From contig OX345652.1 in assembly GCA_947044365.1 (NCBI GenBank), forward strand, positions 1,767,001-1,831,000: 64,000 nucleotides of DNA. Direction: 5' to 3'. Numbering within the stretch: the first letter of the stretch is position 1; the number at the start of each line of letters is the position of its first letter. The notes beneath the pieces are model-generated. The model saw nothing but the letters and a program-made list of their open reading frames with translations. It made no database searches and was not told the origin of the DNA. The DNA is from Petrosia ficiformis (Eukaryota; Porifera; Demospongiae; Haplosclerida; Petrosiidae). Below, piece after piece: positions 11,944-22,316 of the stretch. A program made the position numbers and the translations under genes.

Positions 11944-12084
11944 TGAATTTATTATTATACATTGTATTACAGCTAAATAACATTTGATGATGCATAGTTT
12001 ATCATTAATCAAGATTGGTATGTGAAGCTCGTACGCTGTACATAAGTTTAAATGAATAACAAGATATTAAAGTGCTAATGGTTG

Positions 12085-12180
12085 TGTGGTTGTCATAGTT
12101 CAGTGGTGAGAGCACTGGTGGCTGAAGTCAGTAGCCCTTGGTTTGATTCTCAGTTACCATATACCAGCATTTTTCACTGT
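12085..12180 (+). repeat. tRNA-like SINE-type element in intron
   Basis: TAGTTCAGTGGTGAGAGCA resembles an A box and GGTTTGATTCT a B box (GGTTCRANNCC), with a tail ending CCAGCATTTTTCAC. Related sequences at 13401-13482 and, reversed, 56060-56128. Folding to a full tRNA is not convincing, so this is a SINE-like remnant. Confidence 0.45.
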
Positions 12181-12473
12181 CAAGTGTACATTATGTGATA
12201 GCATTTTGTTGTTTACCCTGTTTATTATGACATGTACTTTATATACTATTTAAGTATAGATCAAGAAATTAGTGCTTGTAAATAACAAGAGCATTGATTT
12301 AATCTCAGGGGGAATAATTAATATCACATTGTAACGAAAATAATCCATTAATTTAGTGAGATACATTCATAAGTGGAAGAATCTACTTTTTCATAGTTAC
12401 TGTATATTCCTCTTCATTCTTTTATAGTTGTATACTCTAGCATTACTATACCTCATGTATTCATACACTACAG

Positions 12474-13098
12474 GATCATCAGATGTACACAGTAATAACA
12501 GTATACTTTTAGCTGTTGTCTCTTCACATAGCGAGAGTGAGACTAGTCAGATCACTACAGGTATACTAATACAATCAACAATACTAATCTGTGTACTCAC
12601 TAACTTCCTTTTTTTTCAGGATCATTACACACATCAGAGTTAACTGTTCCTAATTCTATCACTCCTACTCAACATGAATTACTGGACAGTACAGTACCAT
12701 TACCTAATATCCAATCCATGACCTCTTCTACTTCACTTCATCATACTATAACAAGTGTAGAAGATACTGAAAGGGACGAGAGAGAACATGTACCATCTCC
12801 TAAGAACATACTCACAAGACGCTTTTTTGATATAACTGATGTTGTGTTAGATCCAGAGAAATTAGCTAATGATCTTCACTCTGCTAGTCTAATAACACTT
12901 CATATTAAAGATAAAGTATTGACTACATCAAGTTACCCTCGTTATGAGAAAGTCAGTATGTTACTGAATGATGTACAGAGGTTACTGAGAGGTGATAAAA
13001 GTTGTGAGAAATTAATAATATTTTGTGATGTACTGAAGAGACAGAATAATGAAACACTTACTGGAATTACACAAGATATGTTGAGAAAATTAGGTTAG
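12474..13098 (+). CDS. Second linker plus CARD-like cassette (tandem exon duplication)
   Basis: Exon 12474-12560 (87 nt) follows a CACTACAG acceptor and repeats the linker with a two-codon Ser-Glu insertion. Exon 12620-13093 (474 nt) follows TTTTTTCAG, adds about 38 extra linker residues (LHTSELTVPNS, TPTQHELLDST) and a second CARD-like domain (LDPEKLANDLHSASLI to DMLRKLG). Both exons are multiples of three and phase 1 at each end, so they can be included or skipped without changing frame. With all exons the protein is about 1200 aa. The terminal GGT TAG ends at 13098. The inverted paralogue at 56436-57094 has only one cassette, so the duplication (or a loss) post-dates the split. Confidence 0.65.
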
Positions 13099-14670
13099 TG
13101 AATTTATTATACTTTATGTTATCATGTTTTAACATTCTAGTCTTCTACATGTTGGTATGTTTCCTATATATTTTTGATCTGGTTATCTCATGTACTGTCC
13201 ATTAGTTGACTGATTCAACAGGAATACTGTAACCTCCTAAACTAACTCGTTTGACCTTCAACATAATATCTTTCTGTTCAGTTAATAGAAGATTTCTTAA
13301 TTACAGGAATCCCTCTCTATACTAACAGTAGTTAATAGCTTAATTTATAAAAGATAATTAAAATAATTGCTAAATTCTCATTACTATGGTTGAAAGAAAA
13401 AGTGAAAAATGCTGGTAGTCACTGTTGTGAGAGTAGTAGTAACTGAAGTTAGCGGCTCTGGACTACCAGGGTTTTTCACTTTCCTTTTTAGCCTTATTAA
13501 CTACATGTAGAATTAGCATTTATTTTCTATTGAGGCGAGATTAACAAAGCATAGTTTAAATACACCCTCAAGTATAGCAAGTATCAGAATAGTCCCTTGA
13601 ACAATATTGTATAATTATAACTCAATATTGATAATAAATAATTAACTATTTAGTATTAATCGGCCATATCATATGAAATGCCTTCCAGTAACACAATTAA
13701 TTACTTATTTTTAATTATGTAAACTGTCTGTTGTACACAGCATTAGATAGATTACATCATTTATGCCTGAGCTTTGGAAAACTGATGTTTTTATTATTCA
13801 CTTTCAAGGCAATAACCTATCCTTAAATACTCACTATTCTACTCTTTGTAATAGCACTACTAAAACTGTACTTTCTTTACAATACATTTGTTAGCTTCAT
13901 GTTCAAAATGGTTGAATAAGGACTGTTTAGAGAGAGGTCATTAACTCACTAATTTAATAACAAATCAAGCTATTTACATTTATAAGGTCAAAGAACCAAA
14001 ACTGAGTAATTGTAACTTAATTGTGAACACAACTGTACTAATAATGTGACCTCAATTGAAGATATTAATTTATCAACACACTATGGTACACAGTATTACC
14101 AGTCATGTGTACTACATATCCAAATGTTGTTTTGTTAGGTCCTGAAAATGTTTGCCACCTAATTAATTATTTATGAGAAACCTAATTTATTACATCAAGA
14201 GAATGGTTTAATATAAATTCATCTTGTGTAAAACAGAGATGGATCTATAGTCTATCAAAAGTACATTTTTATCAGTTTATAGAATAGTTTAATTAATAAT
14301 AAGTATAGGAGTTCCCTCTTCATACTCTCTGAGAACCATTAATATTACTGGAGTTATAACATTGAAAAACAGTTGATTTTACCTGTGTACCATTCCTTAA
14401 ATAAATAACTTACATTAGTTTAATGTGACTATATAATATATATATATATATATAATATATGGAGCTTAAGGTCAACATTCATTATTCAATTATCACTTCA
14501 GTACTACTAAAATAGCACCATTATGGTCTGATTATATATAGTGTATTGATAATACATTTTTAATTAGTACCGAGGTCAGTTAAACTTCATGAGACATGGG
14601 CAGTTGGTTCTCTCAGTATATACCAGTATATAAACATTATAACATAGTTACTAATTATACTTTACCTGAT
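13099..14670. other. No gene seen: downstream region shared with the inverted copy
   Basis: Non-coding, but alignable by eye in reverse with about 55260-56430 (for example TGAGCTTTGGAAACTGATG-type and CTGTCTGTTATACACAG-type blocks). It includes a hairpin at 13401-13482 and a (TA)n run at 14432-14460. Confidence 0.6.
13401..13482. repeat. Hairpin / tRNA-like element conserved at both ANK loci
   Basis: GTGAAAAATGCTGGTAGTC at the left pairs with GACTACCAGGGTTTTTCAC at the right, around an internal GAGAGTAGTAGTAACTGAAG. The partner in the other ANK locus is at 56060-56128. Relation to the tRNA-like element at 12085 is inferred from shared GAGAG...CTGAAGT...AG blocks. Confidence 0.5.
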
Positions 14671-14879
14671 ATAATACTACTGTATAGCTAACCTTTGATA
14701 CACAATATGAGGCTTTTGTTGTAATCTTCTACTCGTATCATATTCTGAAATAAACGGGTGCAAGTCAGTGGAGATGGTACGGAAAAGAGAGTTCGATGTG
14801 TCAGACATGGAGGAGCATTCAAATGCCACAGTTTCACTGAATAGTGATGGAGGTTTCACCATTAAGGGTAATTAGGAAA

Positions 14880-15345
14880 ACCCTGATGTTAAATACTTTA
14901 GCGGGAAGATCACTTCGCTCAGCAGTCTCCATAGCTGTTCTCGCTATCTGTCTCTCCCGCACAATCTTCAATCTCTCTTCTCTTTGCTCAGCTGTCTCCA
15001 CATCTCTTATGTCCCTATGTCTGTCTCTGTCTCTCCAACCTTACTTCTCTTTCATCATCTGTCTCCGTAGCTCTTGTCTCTCTCTGTCTCTTCCGCATAA
15101 TCTTCAATCTCTTTTGTCAGGCTTTGCTCAGCAGTCTCCACCTTGCTTATCTCCCTATGTCTCTCGATCACGACGAGCTCTATCAGTCTCTCTTCTCTTA
15201 CGTAATCTCACCTCTCTCTCCTCTTTAGTTCCTGCAGCTCGTTTAGCTCTGTCCCTTTCTCTTCTCAATTTCATAACGAACAATGCAAGCACATGGCTTT
15301 CTCAAATTTTATTGAAACAGAATATGAGAATTTAAAGTATTTACG
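14880..15345 (-). pseudogene. STPR-repeat (23-aa) coding remnant
   Basis: The minus strand encodes 23-residue units with the score-and-three (STPR) signature: ETAEQREERLKIVRER followed by ETAERSD, and LRRERDRAKRAAGT followed by LRKRRETDRARRD. The DNA is CT-rich on the + strand with a 69-bp period. Stops and frame changes interrupt the units, so it is a remnant. STPR repeats occur in DNA-binding proteins and in large transposon-borne ORFs of invertebrates. The segment lies in a block (about 14750-16840) missing from the inverted copy, so it was probably brought in by an insertion. Confidence 0.6.
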
Positions 15346-16057
15346 GAATACGTACGATACAAACATACAAACAAACAAACATATACACAATGCAAACTTT
15401 TCAGCTACCTCCCTAGTGTTGGGCTCACTCAAGCTCGTCCCAATAATAAATTCATGAAGCGATCATAGTCCAATGACTCATAATGTTAGAATGATTAGTG
15501 TGTAAGAAAATCGTAAATATAAAATATGATGAATTATTCATTAGATTATTTATAACATTATGTACATTATGTTACTTATAAGAACTGAACCAATCAAATA
15601 TCTTTCAAATGGTGTATAATACAAATCATGTGACCAATAGCCAATGCAATGGGTCATGTGAATATTATCTACTCACACTTCTTAAATTACCATTGATATT
15701 ATAAAATAGAGTCCATTCTCTAGTCTGACTGATCACATTACAGTGATAAAACACTTAAATCACTCTTTAGTGTATATTATTATTCACACCCTTGTGTTAC
15801 ATTAATAAAGATTAGGCTCTCTCATTTTGCCTACTTCTGCCTATGTAATTTAACTTGCCTACTTAATATATGATGACTACTGTGAGGACATGTCTTACCT
15901 TCACTTATTTCCTTAACTTACATCACTATATCTACTGTTTGGAATGTCAGACACACATGTAACAAAGTTTAGACAGTTTAGCAAAGTTACAGTTTAGGCT
16001 CATTTCGCCTACTCTCATTTTGCCTACTTTTGCCTACTTAAATTACATTTGTATCAT
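15346..16057. other. No gene seen
   Basis: AT-rich non-coding DNA. The phrase TTTTGCCTACTT(C/T)TGCCTA appears near 15825-15865 and again, doubled, near 16000-16040, so a short repeat is present. Nothing else was recognised. Confidence 0.5.
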
Positions 16058-16519
16058 CAGGAGTCCATGATAGAAAAAACGTGAGAGGGAAGGAGTGTGA
16101 ATCGCCCATGTTGTAATGAGATTTTGTATCAGCGATGTCTCGCTAGCGGATATACTATTTTTAGAAAGTGCTTGGCCAGCAGAATGACCGCACCTCCAAG
16201 ATACAAGATCAATAAAACGCTTCGTTTCTCCTAAAATAGAAGTACTTCTTGTCGCCTCTCGTAAACGATCTCTAATTGGAGTGGTTGTGTTTGCTACTGT
16301 GATAGAAGTAGAGCGAATAGCAGCCAATCTAGGTGACCTTCGTGGAGTTGAAACAAAAGCCTTGTTTTCGTGGAGGTGTGGTCATTTCTGGCCCACGTGG
16401 CCAAGCATCTTTCTAAAAATAGTATATCCGCTAGCGAGACATCGCTGATACAAAATCTCGTTACAATGTGGGCGATTCACACTCCTTCCCTCTTACGTTT
16501 TTTCTATCATGGACTCCTG
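16058..16519. mobile_element. Foldback element with 7-bp target-site duplication
   Basis: Arms of about 130-150 bp are inverted: CAGGAGTCCATGATAG at 16058 is matched by CTATCATGGACTCCTG ending at 16519, and internal blocks (GCGATGTCTCGCTAGCGG against CCGCTAGCGAGACATCGC) pair too. GTATCAT flanks both ends (16051-16057 and 16520-16526), a target duplication. The loop is about 170 bp. A 94-aa minus-strand ORF across the element has no recognisable domain and is probably chance. Confidence 0.8.
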
Positions 16520-16544
16520 GTATCATATAAAACAATACTTAATT

Positions 16545-16712
16545 CTAACAATGACAAGAACAATAAAAAAAACATTTTCAATAAAAATGAAAGAAGATGT
16601 AGGGACATCAAAACCCAAAAAGTATGCTAACAAGTTTGGGAGGCTAACAAAGGACCCACAATTAAACAAACCACCTCCATATATATTTTGCTTTATAGCG
16701 GCGTAAGTACTC
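16545..16712. mobile_element. Half copy of the palindromic MITE
   Basis: Matches the left arm of the MITE at 7544-7862 (AACAATAAAAAAAACATTT, GATGTAGGGACATCAAAAC, CAAACCACCTCCATATA) without the returning arm. Confidence 0.6.
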
Positions 16713-17440
16713 GAATCCCATAGAAAAAGATGATATAAGTTATACTTATGTATTTATTCATTATTATTATTGTTTACTGTAACTGCAGATATACTATAGC
16801 TATATAAACAATCTGACCTCGTATCACTAATAATTGAGTAATTAATTTATGTGTTATGATAGATGCTGTCTTATTGATTACCTCATGTATTGTTCACAGG
16901 ATCATCACACTAATAACAGTATACCTTTAACTGTTGACTATATTCAGGAATGTACATGTAATTCATTATTATGAGAGTTGACAATTTTGTGTTGAAATCA
17001 TTGTGGGCTTATTGACTCTTTATATTGATAGTAAAACTCTATCAAATTATTGAGATCATTGTCACAGTTGGGTTGTAGCATCCAGCCTAACAGTTTTGTT
17101 GTTGAAGAGACATTATTGTGACCAGATACTAATGTATAATTACTATTAGCAGTAGAAATAATAACAATCATAATAGCAAAAGATTTTGTAGTCAGTGGCA
17201 GATCCAAGGGGAGGGGGTGCTAAGGCAGCTGAAGCACACCCTCTTCTTGTTACTTAAAAGTGACATTACTTTAACCTCACTTTACATAGGTCACCTGGAA
17301 GCTTTACCACTAATGTTTTAGTTTCCTTAAAACTTTTGCAACGTTTCACCGGCTAATGGCTTGTTCTGTTGCAGTCATTATGCAACACGTCTAGCCCGCT
17401 AATTAATTATAAATTAATGGGTTAGTCTCCATTGATGCAT

Positions 17441-19157
17441 TGTATAATGGAAGCCATATAGATCAAAGGAACTGGGGGTAAGTGTATATTGTGTAGACAT
17501 GACAGTGGTAATCCATATATGGAAATTGTGGTTATAATGCAGTGAGTTATTGATATTGCAGTGCACTAAGAATTGAATAAATGAAATTGAGAAATAAAAA
17601 GAGTAACATAATCGAATTTGAAAGTCAAGTTTCATTCAATAAACTTAAACAATTTTATCAGAAATGTTGACTGTTACATTTGCAACAGTGCATGAATTAA
17701 AGATGTTGCTCAGAACTGTCGGCTTTGGAGTCTTTACTGGTGAGCCTTTTGTTACAATGTTGCCTAAAACATGCTTCAATTCTTTGTCAAAGCTGTTCTC
17801 GTCATTACCACCAGGCATCATTACACGGGTTACTGCTTGATGCTGCTTGCACGAAACTCTCTCATAAGTACGAAGAGCTGGAAGCGAGCAATGTCCAGTT
17901 GTTTTTTGTATAATCTATTCTGGAACACCAGCATTAAATAAGCAAGTGGCCCCAGTTGCCCTGAGGCTATGATTTCTTCTATACCAGCCTCAATGCACAT
18001 TACCTTAACCATAGAAGAGAGTGTGTTTCTCCCAACAGGAATGAAATCATACCATGGTTCATCATCACTGGATGGAACTGCCAATTTAGGACGCAAATAA
18101 AGCACATCTTCTTCAAATGCATATCGAGGCAACTTTTTGAAATACAAATCCAACAAGTACACCAAACACCTTGGAGCTTTTTCAGGAATGTTGTAGCATG
18201 GAACTTGCTTGTTCTGCACACGAAGCTCGGAAAATCCACCAGAATGACTTTTAGACCCGTCCTCAGTGTACATATAGCAGTCAGGGTCTCCGAAGCGAAC
18301 AAACTGAGAAGGCCCAAGTCTACGTTGTTCCTCTCCCCCCCTAATGCAAAATACCTTTCCAATAGAAAAGAATATTGCACGTTGCAGGCTTTTCCCATCT
18401 CTAATGCCGATCACATTACTATCCCAAAGTCTGTCCTCCTCCTCTTTTGTGATGATGGAGGTGTGTCGAACATCTGTTCCCACGCCTTTCTGTCGTAATG
18501 CCCTGTACACATTGTCACATGCCCAGTGGATGTCAAGAAATCTCGAATCTTTGCGATCAATAATTTTTGGGACATACATTTTTTGCAACATATATCTTTG
18601 TAGGCCAGCTAATATTTGATGAATTGTTCGAGGAGGATAAGAATTACCATCTTTGCGTCTTACCTCCGCAATAAACCTGGAAATCCAGTGGTTGAGCTCT
18701 GCAACCTTTGCGTTTTCCAATAAATCATCCGGACAATTGCTTCCATCTTTTTCGCCTTTCTTTAGCCTGGCACATCTCCACTCTGTAAACACGTTCACAG
18801 ACCACCTGGTATTTTTTTCAGTGTTTGGAGTTATGAATGCAGAACAAATCTGAGCCATCTCTTCATCACTGGTCGTATTGAATCTATCCACAACTGATTG
18901 TTTTGCCATCTTGCTATTTTCAGAATACTTGTTTTCCTTGTCTTCTTCATTTTCAACAAGCTGATGAGATCATCGTTTCAATGAAAGTCTTTTTTTAGCC
19001 ATCCCGTTTTCGTCTTCAACACTTGCTCTCCCTCAAAATAAGCATGAATTATGTCTGAAGACGTCATGGTTGGCATGGTAATGCTATGATGTCATATTGC
19101 TATGCAACGAGAACGTTGCTAGTCCCTGTTCTTTGATCTTTATGGCTTCCATTATAC
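17441..19157 (-). mobile_element. Crypton-type element with terminal inverted repeats
   Basis: TGTATAATGGAAGCCATA at 17441 and its complement ending at 19157 form 27-29 bp inverted repeats with about two mismatches. They enclose one tyrosine-recombinase gene (17645-18909). Length about 1.7 kb. The inverted paralogous arm lacks it. Cryptons are usually described without TIRs, so the ends deserve checking. No clear target duplication. Confidence 0.65.
17645..18909 (-). pseudogene. Crypton-like tyrosine recombinase (DUF3504 / QRICH1-ZMYM type), degenerate
   Basis: The ATG at 18909 opens a 359-residue frame with the DUF3504 layout: an N-terminal SAM-like part (RFNTTSDEEMAQ, NTRWSVNVFTEWR), then the catalytic domain with an arginine box (FCIRGGEEQ) and GRNTLSSMVKVMCIEAGI. 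After about residue 315 the family's second box lies in another frame of the same strand: HSLRATGAT, then an in-frame TAG, GHCSLPALRTYERV (His and the Tyr nucleophile) and a tail to a stop at 17645. So one frameshift and one nonsense change separate the first Arg from the His-x-x-Arg, His and Tyr. The enzyme would cut and rejoin DNA through a phosphotyrosine; this copy should be inactive. Its 3' UTR has AATAAA-like sites. Confidence 0.8.
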
Positions 19158-19163
19158 AAACCA

Positions 19164-19295
19164 GTTAGAACATACCTACCACGTGATGTATTGGATATAT
19201 ACGAAAACGATATTCCCGAGGGCGTAGCCCGAGGGATTATGAATATCATTTTTGTGTATATATATCCAATACATCCCTGGTAGGTATGTTCTAAC
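19164..19295. mobile_element. GC-tipped hairpin element, member 1
   Basis: GTTAGAACATACCTACCA (19164) pairs with the complement ending at 19295. The middle pairs GATATTC with GAATATC, and the tip reads CGAGGGCGTAGCCCGAGG. The whole sequence is essentially one stem. Members 2 and 3 (28830-28920, 29275-29398) have different stems but the same style of tip (GGCGAAGCC / GGCTTCGTC). Confidence 0.65.
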
Positions 19296-19585
19296 TAATC
19301 CTTATCACGTGTGTAAAAGAAAGATAAAAGCAATGCTTTTGGTCCAACCAGGCCAGGAATAAACACAAAGGGATATAAAAGGCAGTCCAGCAATGTGATC
19401 AAAGACAGATTGCTCTTGTTTTGGGTCGAAGGTATCCATGACCGATCAAGCACCATCAAGTAAAGTTCAATGATTAATTCATCGAAAAATTAATTAAACG
19501 TGACCACACTCCTCATGAAATAATTAAAACTCAATTTGGTGCAGACATCAGCACCCGCCCTTTCTAAATTGTAGATCCACCCCTG

Positions 19586-20544
19586 ATAGATGACACTACA
19601 TCTATAGAGAACAATGCCAATGGTACTGTAAAGTAACAAAAAATAATTTTTTGTAAGATTTGCCAAATATATGAAATGGAAAGGCAAAATTAAATGAGAT
19701 TATACCTACAATATTAATACATAAACCACACTTGAGTTCATATATAGCTTTTTGTATTACTACTTCCACACCTAATATTTGAATGATATTACTTTATGTT
19801 ATAATATTCACAGGTATTAATTATGAAGAACAGACAAGAAAAATAATTATATAATCATTATTTATTATTAATTATTATATAATAGTTATTCACAAATGTT
19901 AATATTAATAATTATTAATAAGTTAATAACTTGTTAGTTTTGTTGTTTACAGATTCGGAAAATTAGCTGACAATTATTTGTAAGTGGTTGGAATAGTTAA
20001 TTTTGGTTGTTGCTATATATGATTGCACTGTACAGAATTCAAGTTCAATTTTAAATTCATTTGATTTGACAGTCCAATCTTCACTCTGCAAGCAAACATA
20101 TAGCATATACTGATATGTTCAAAGTGAAAACCAAGTTCAGTAAGATACATACGATAACTGCTCAGCAGTTAGGTCAATCACACCTTTGAGCCACGGTGGT
20201 AACTATAGATTGATGCCAGTAACATCATATATAGCTAGTAAGTATGTATATAGGAAATATAGTATTAGTAAGAAGTAATAAATTGCAATCTTCATGAATG
20301 AAATATCAGTATAGGCTATTTATAGCACACTATAGTACATGCTCAGTCATATCAAGCATAATTTAAGTGCTCTTTGATGTTATCATTTAAGTGCTCTTTG
20401 TAGCAATGGCTTAGAGTCTACATAGCTAATTAATTGCTTTCTCACCAAACTCACTTCTTCATCTCATGATAATCAATATAATTATGTTAATATAATTGAT
20501 TGTTTAAGCAATTTTGAAATTGATTTATAATCAATTTCTTGATC
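19586..20544. other. No gene seen
   Basis: AT-rich non-coding DNA. The part to 20270 belongs to the inverted duplication arm. The phrase TTTAAGTGCTCTTTG is repeated at about 20357 and 20386. Confidence 0.5.
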
Positions 20545-20778
20545 ACTTTCATTATCATCAATCTGTCAATTTTCTAATTGATTTCAAAAATAATTTTGTA
20601 ATCGATTTCATATTTAATTTGTAATTGATTTTATACCAATTACATAACTGATTATAAATTATGGATCAATTAGCAAATACATGATTGCCTAGCTAATTTA
20701 TTACACAAGCGATTATGAAATCGATTACAAAATTGATTAAGAAATCGTTTAGAAAATCAATTATGAAAGTGAGCTATA
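20545..20778. repeat. Imperfect inverted repeat rich in AATCGATT-like units
   Basis: Left arm CACTTTCATTATCATCAATC through TTTTGTAATCGATTTCAT pairs imperfectly with the complement ending in GAAAGTGAG near 20775. ATTGATTT/AATCGATT recurs many times. Likely an old foldback element; no ORF. Confidence 0.45.
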
Positions 20779-20925
20779 TACTTCGTGGATCAAGACGATT
20801 ATATACCTACTATTGAGTTAACTATACTACTATACTGTACTGTTACATGTTAGGTAGTCACCACACAAGAAGTGAATATTTTGAGGTAAAGGTAACCAAC
20901 TACCTTTAATAAGCATGTGCTAATT

Positions 20926-21725
20926 TTAGCGACTAGCATAATTAGCTAAAGATGCAGCTGATCTCTTATCTGATGGTTTGAAAGATCGCTGTATGGTACG
21001 GCCTTTCATAATAAGTGCATCAATATCACCTTTCACCCACACGTCCAACCGTTTCTCTATACAATTAATATAATCCTTTGTTTTTGATGTACGGAATGGT
21101 TTCTGTAAAATTAGTGTTGGCAGTGTCATTGCTAATTTAAGAGTAATAAATTCCAATAGTGATCGATCTGAATAGGCATTAAACAGATTAGCTAAATCAG
21201 AAACAAATGACTTTCCAGCATGCCCATAGGGCATTTGAAAAATATTCCTGCTCCATTTCACAGTTTCATCATAGGCTCACTATTAAGATTATTTATAACA
21301 GTGACTCCATCCATATCACCCCAGCTTGGTTCTTGAGACATATCAGAAAATTTGGGTAAATTGAAAATGTTAGTCTGACCAAGACTAAAAATGGCGAAAG
21401 TCTCAGAGGTATCATGACTATCATAACACATCTCGGGAGTAATTGCACCGCACTGTAAGAAATTACCACCACTTACAGAAAAAGGTATAGGCTTATCACT
21501 ATTATCAGATGGAATGACATTCAGGCATCTCTTAGGAACGTTCCTCGATGGCCAACTATCTACACAACTATATACAACCTGCCTTGACACAAGCACAACG
21601 CTTAAATCGACCTTTCCTCATACAGGAACAACAACTTGGCATTCTGAAACCACACTCAAAGTATCCAACAGGTAAGATGTATTGATGTCGCCACAGAGAA
21701 CACTTACAGTTCACACAGAGACCAA
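20926..21725 (-). pseudogene. RT element, 5' fragment 1 (Cys-rich N-terminal region, no RT)
   Basis: From about 21720 downward the minus strand encodes a Cys-rich start (CKCS...PVGYFECGFRMPSCCS-like, partly out of frame), then VPKRCLNVIPSDNSD, and after a frame change SLLEFITLKLAMTLPTL, FRTSKTKDYINCIEKRLD and TIQRSFK. The same segments occur in the longer copy (43130-46300) and at 63365-63895. This fragment stops just before the RT domain. At least one frame break near 21258. Confidence 0.65.
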
Positions 21726-22020
21726 CTTAGCCCTGCTATCTTATACTCCTGCAGTGATGTTCAATACCCCATGCACATATATAGCCATCATTATATCCTG
21801 AACTAAATAAATTACAGATAAACTAAAAATTATATATGCATTCACACATACTATTGTTGTAACTAAACTATGAAGAAAAATAAGTTGTATAAAACATTTT
21901 TTATACTATCATTACAACAAAAAATGCATATATTAATCATTATGTTATTACATCATAGCTACAAACGTTTGCTACAGTTGAAGTTAAAGTAAAGATGAAA
22001 AAAAAAATTGTTGAGAAACA

Positions 22021-22150
22021 TATAAACTCAGTCTGCAAGCATTAGTAAAGCATGCATGTCTCATTTCATCATGCTCATCTTTGTCTTCTTCTATATATTA
22101 TTCTCTCTCTCTAGAGTGATGAGTTTCATTATTCTTGAACAAAAATTGTT
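22021..22150 (-). pseudogene. Orphan C-terminal tail fragment of the receptor gene
   Basis: About 130 bp match the extreme 3' end of the intact receptor (46603-46720): TATAAACTCAGTC, GTCTCATTTCATCAT, TTTGTCTTCTTCTA, TAGAGTGATGAGTTTC. It lies just beyond the 3' end of copy 2, which has its own tail at 22317. So this is a leftover of another copy, as expected from unequal exchange in a tandem family. Confidence 0.6.
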
Positions 22151-22316
22151 GTAAACCACAATTGACATAATATCCATAAAATTAAAACTAAACTATAAGG
22201 AAGAGTATTAAGCTAACAAATAAATTGTTATTATAATTGCTACAAAAATAATATAGCTACAATGCTATGCTACAGTTTTGAAGTTGAAATATCAAACACG
22301 AAAAATGTATACAAAC

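Larger units (their letters stand above)
17193..19585. mobile_element. hAT-like MITE split by nested insertions, copy 1
   Basis: Ends CAGTGGCAGATCCA (17193) and TAGATCCACCCCTG (19585) are inverted repeats typical of hAT-type MITEs. The uninterrupted counterpart at 53852-54415 is 564 bp; here the same element holds a Crypton-like element and a hairpin between about 17435 and 19300. Confidence 0.7.
16840..20270 (-). repeat. Arm 1, distal part, of the large inverted duplication
   Basis: Read in reverse, this matches 53120-54960: for example the GGATCATCACACTAATAAC block (16900) and the GCTCAGCAGTTAGGTCAATC block (20160) have complements at 54890 and 53210. Together with the ANK genes the arms span about 8.6-20.3 kb and 53.1-61.0 kb. 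Elements present in one arm only (for example 17441-19295) are later insertions. Confidence 0.7.

Noticed and set aside
12085..12180. Functional tRNA gene
   Set aside because: A and B boxes are only approximate and the acceptor stem does not pair; a SINE-like remnant fits better.
14844..15335. 163-aa + strand ORF rich in Ser, Leu and Arg
   Set aside because: The other strand has the recognisable 23-residue STPR units; this frame is their low-complexity shadow.
16043..16630. 94- and 86-aa ORFs sharing the peptide SKNSISASETSLIQN
   Set aside because: The shared peptide comes from the two inverted arms of the foldback element read on opposite strands, not from related genes.
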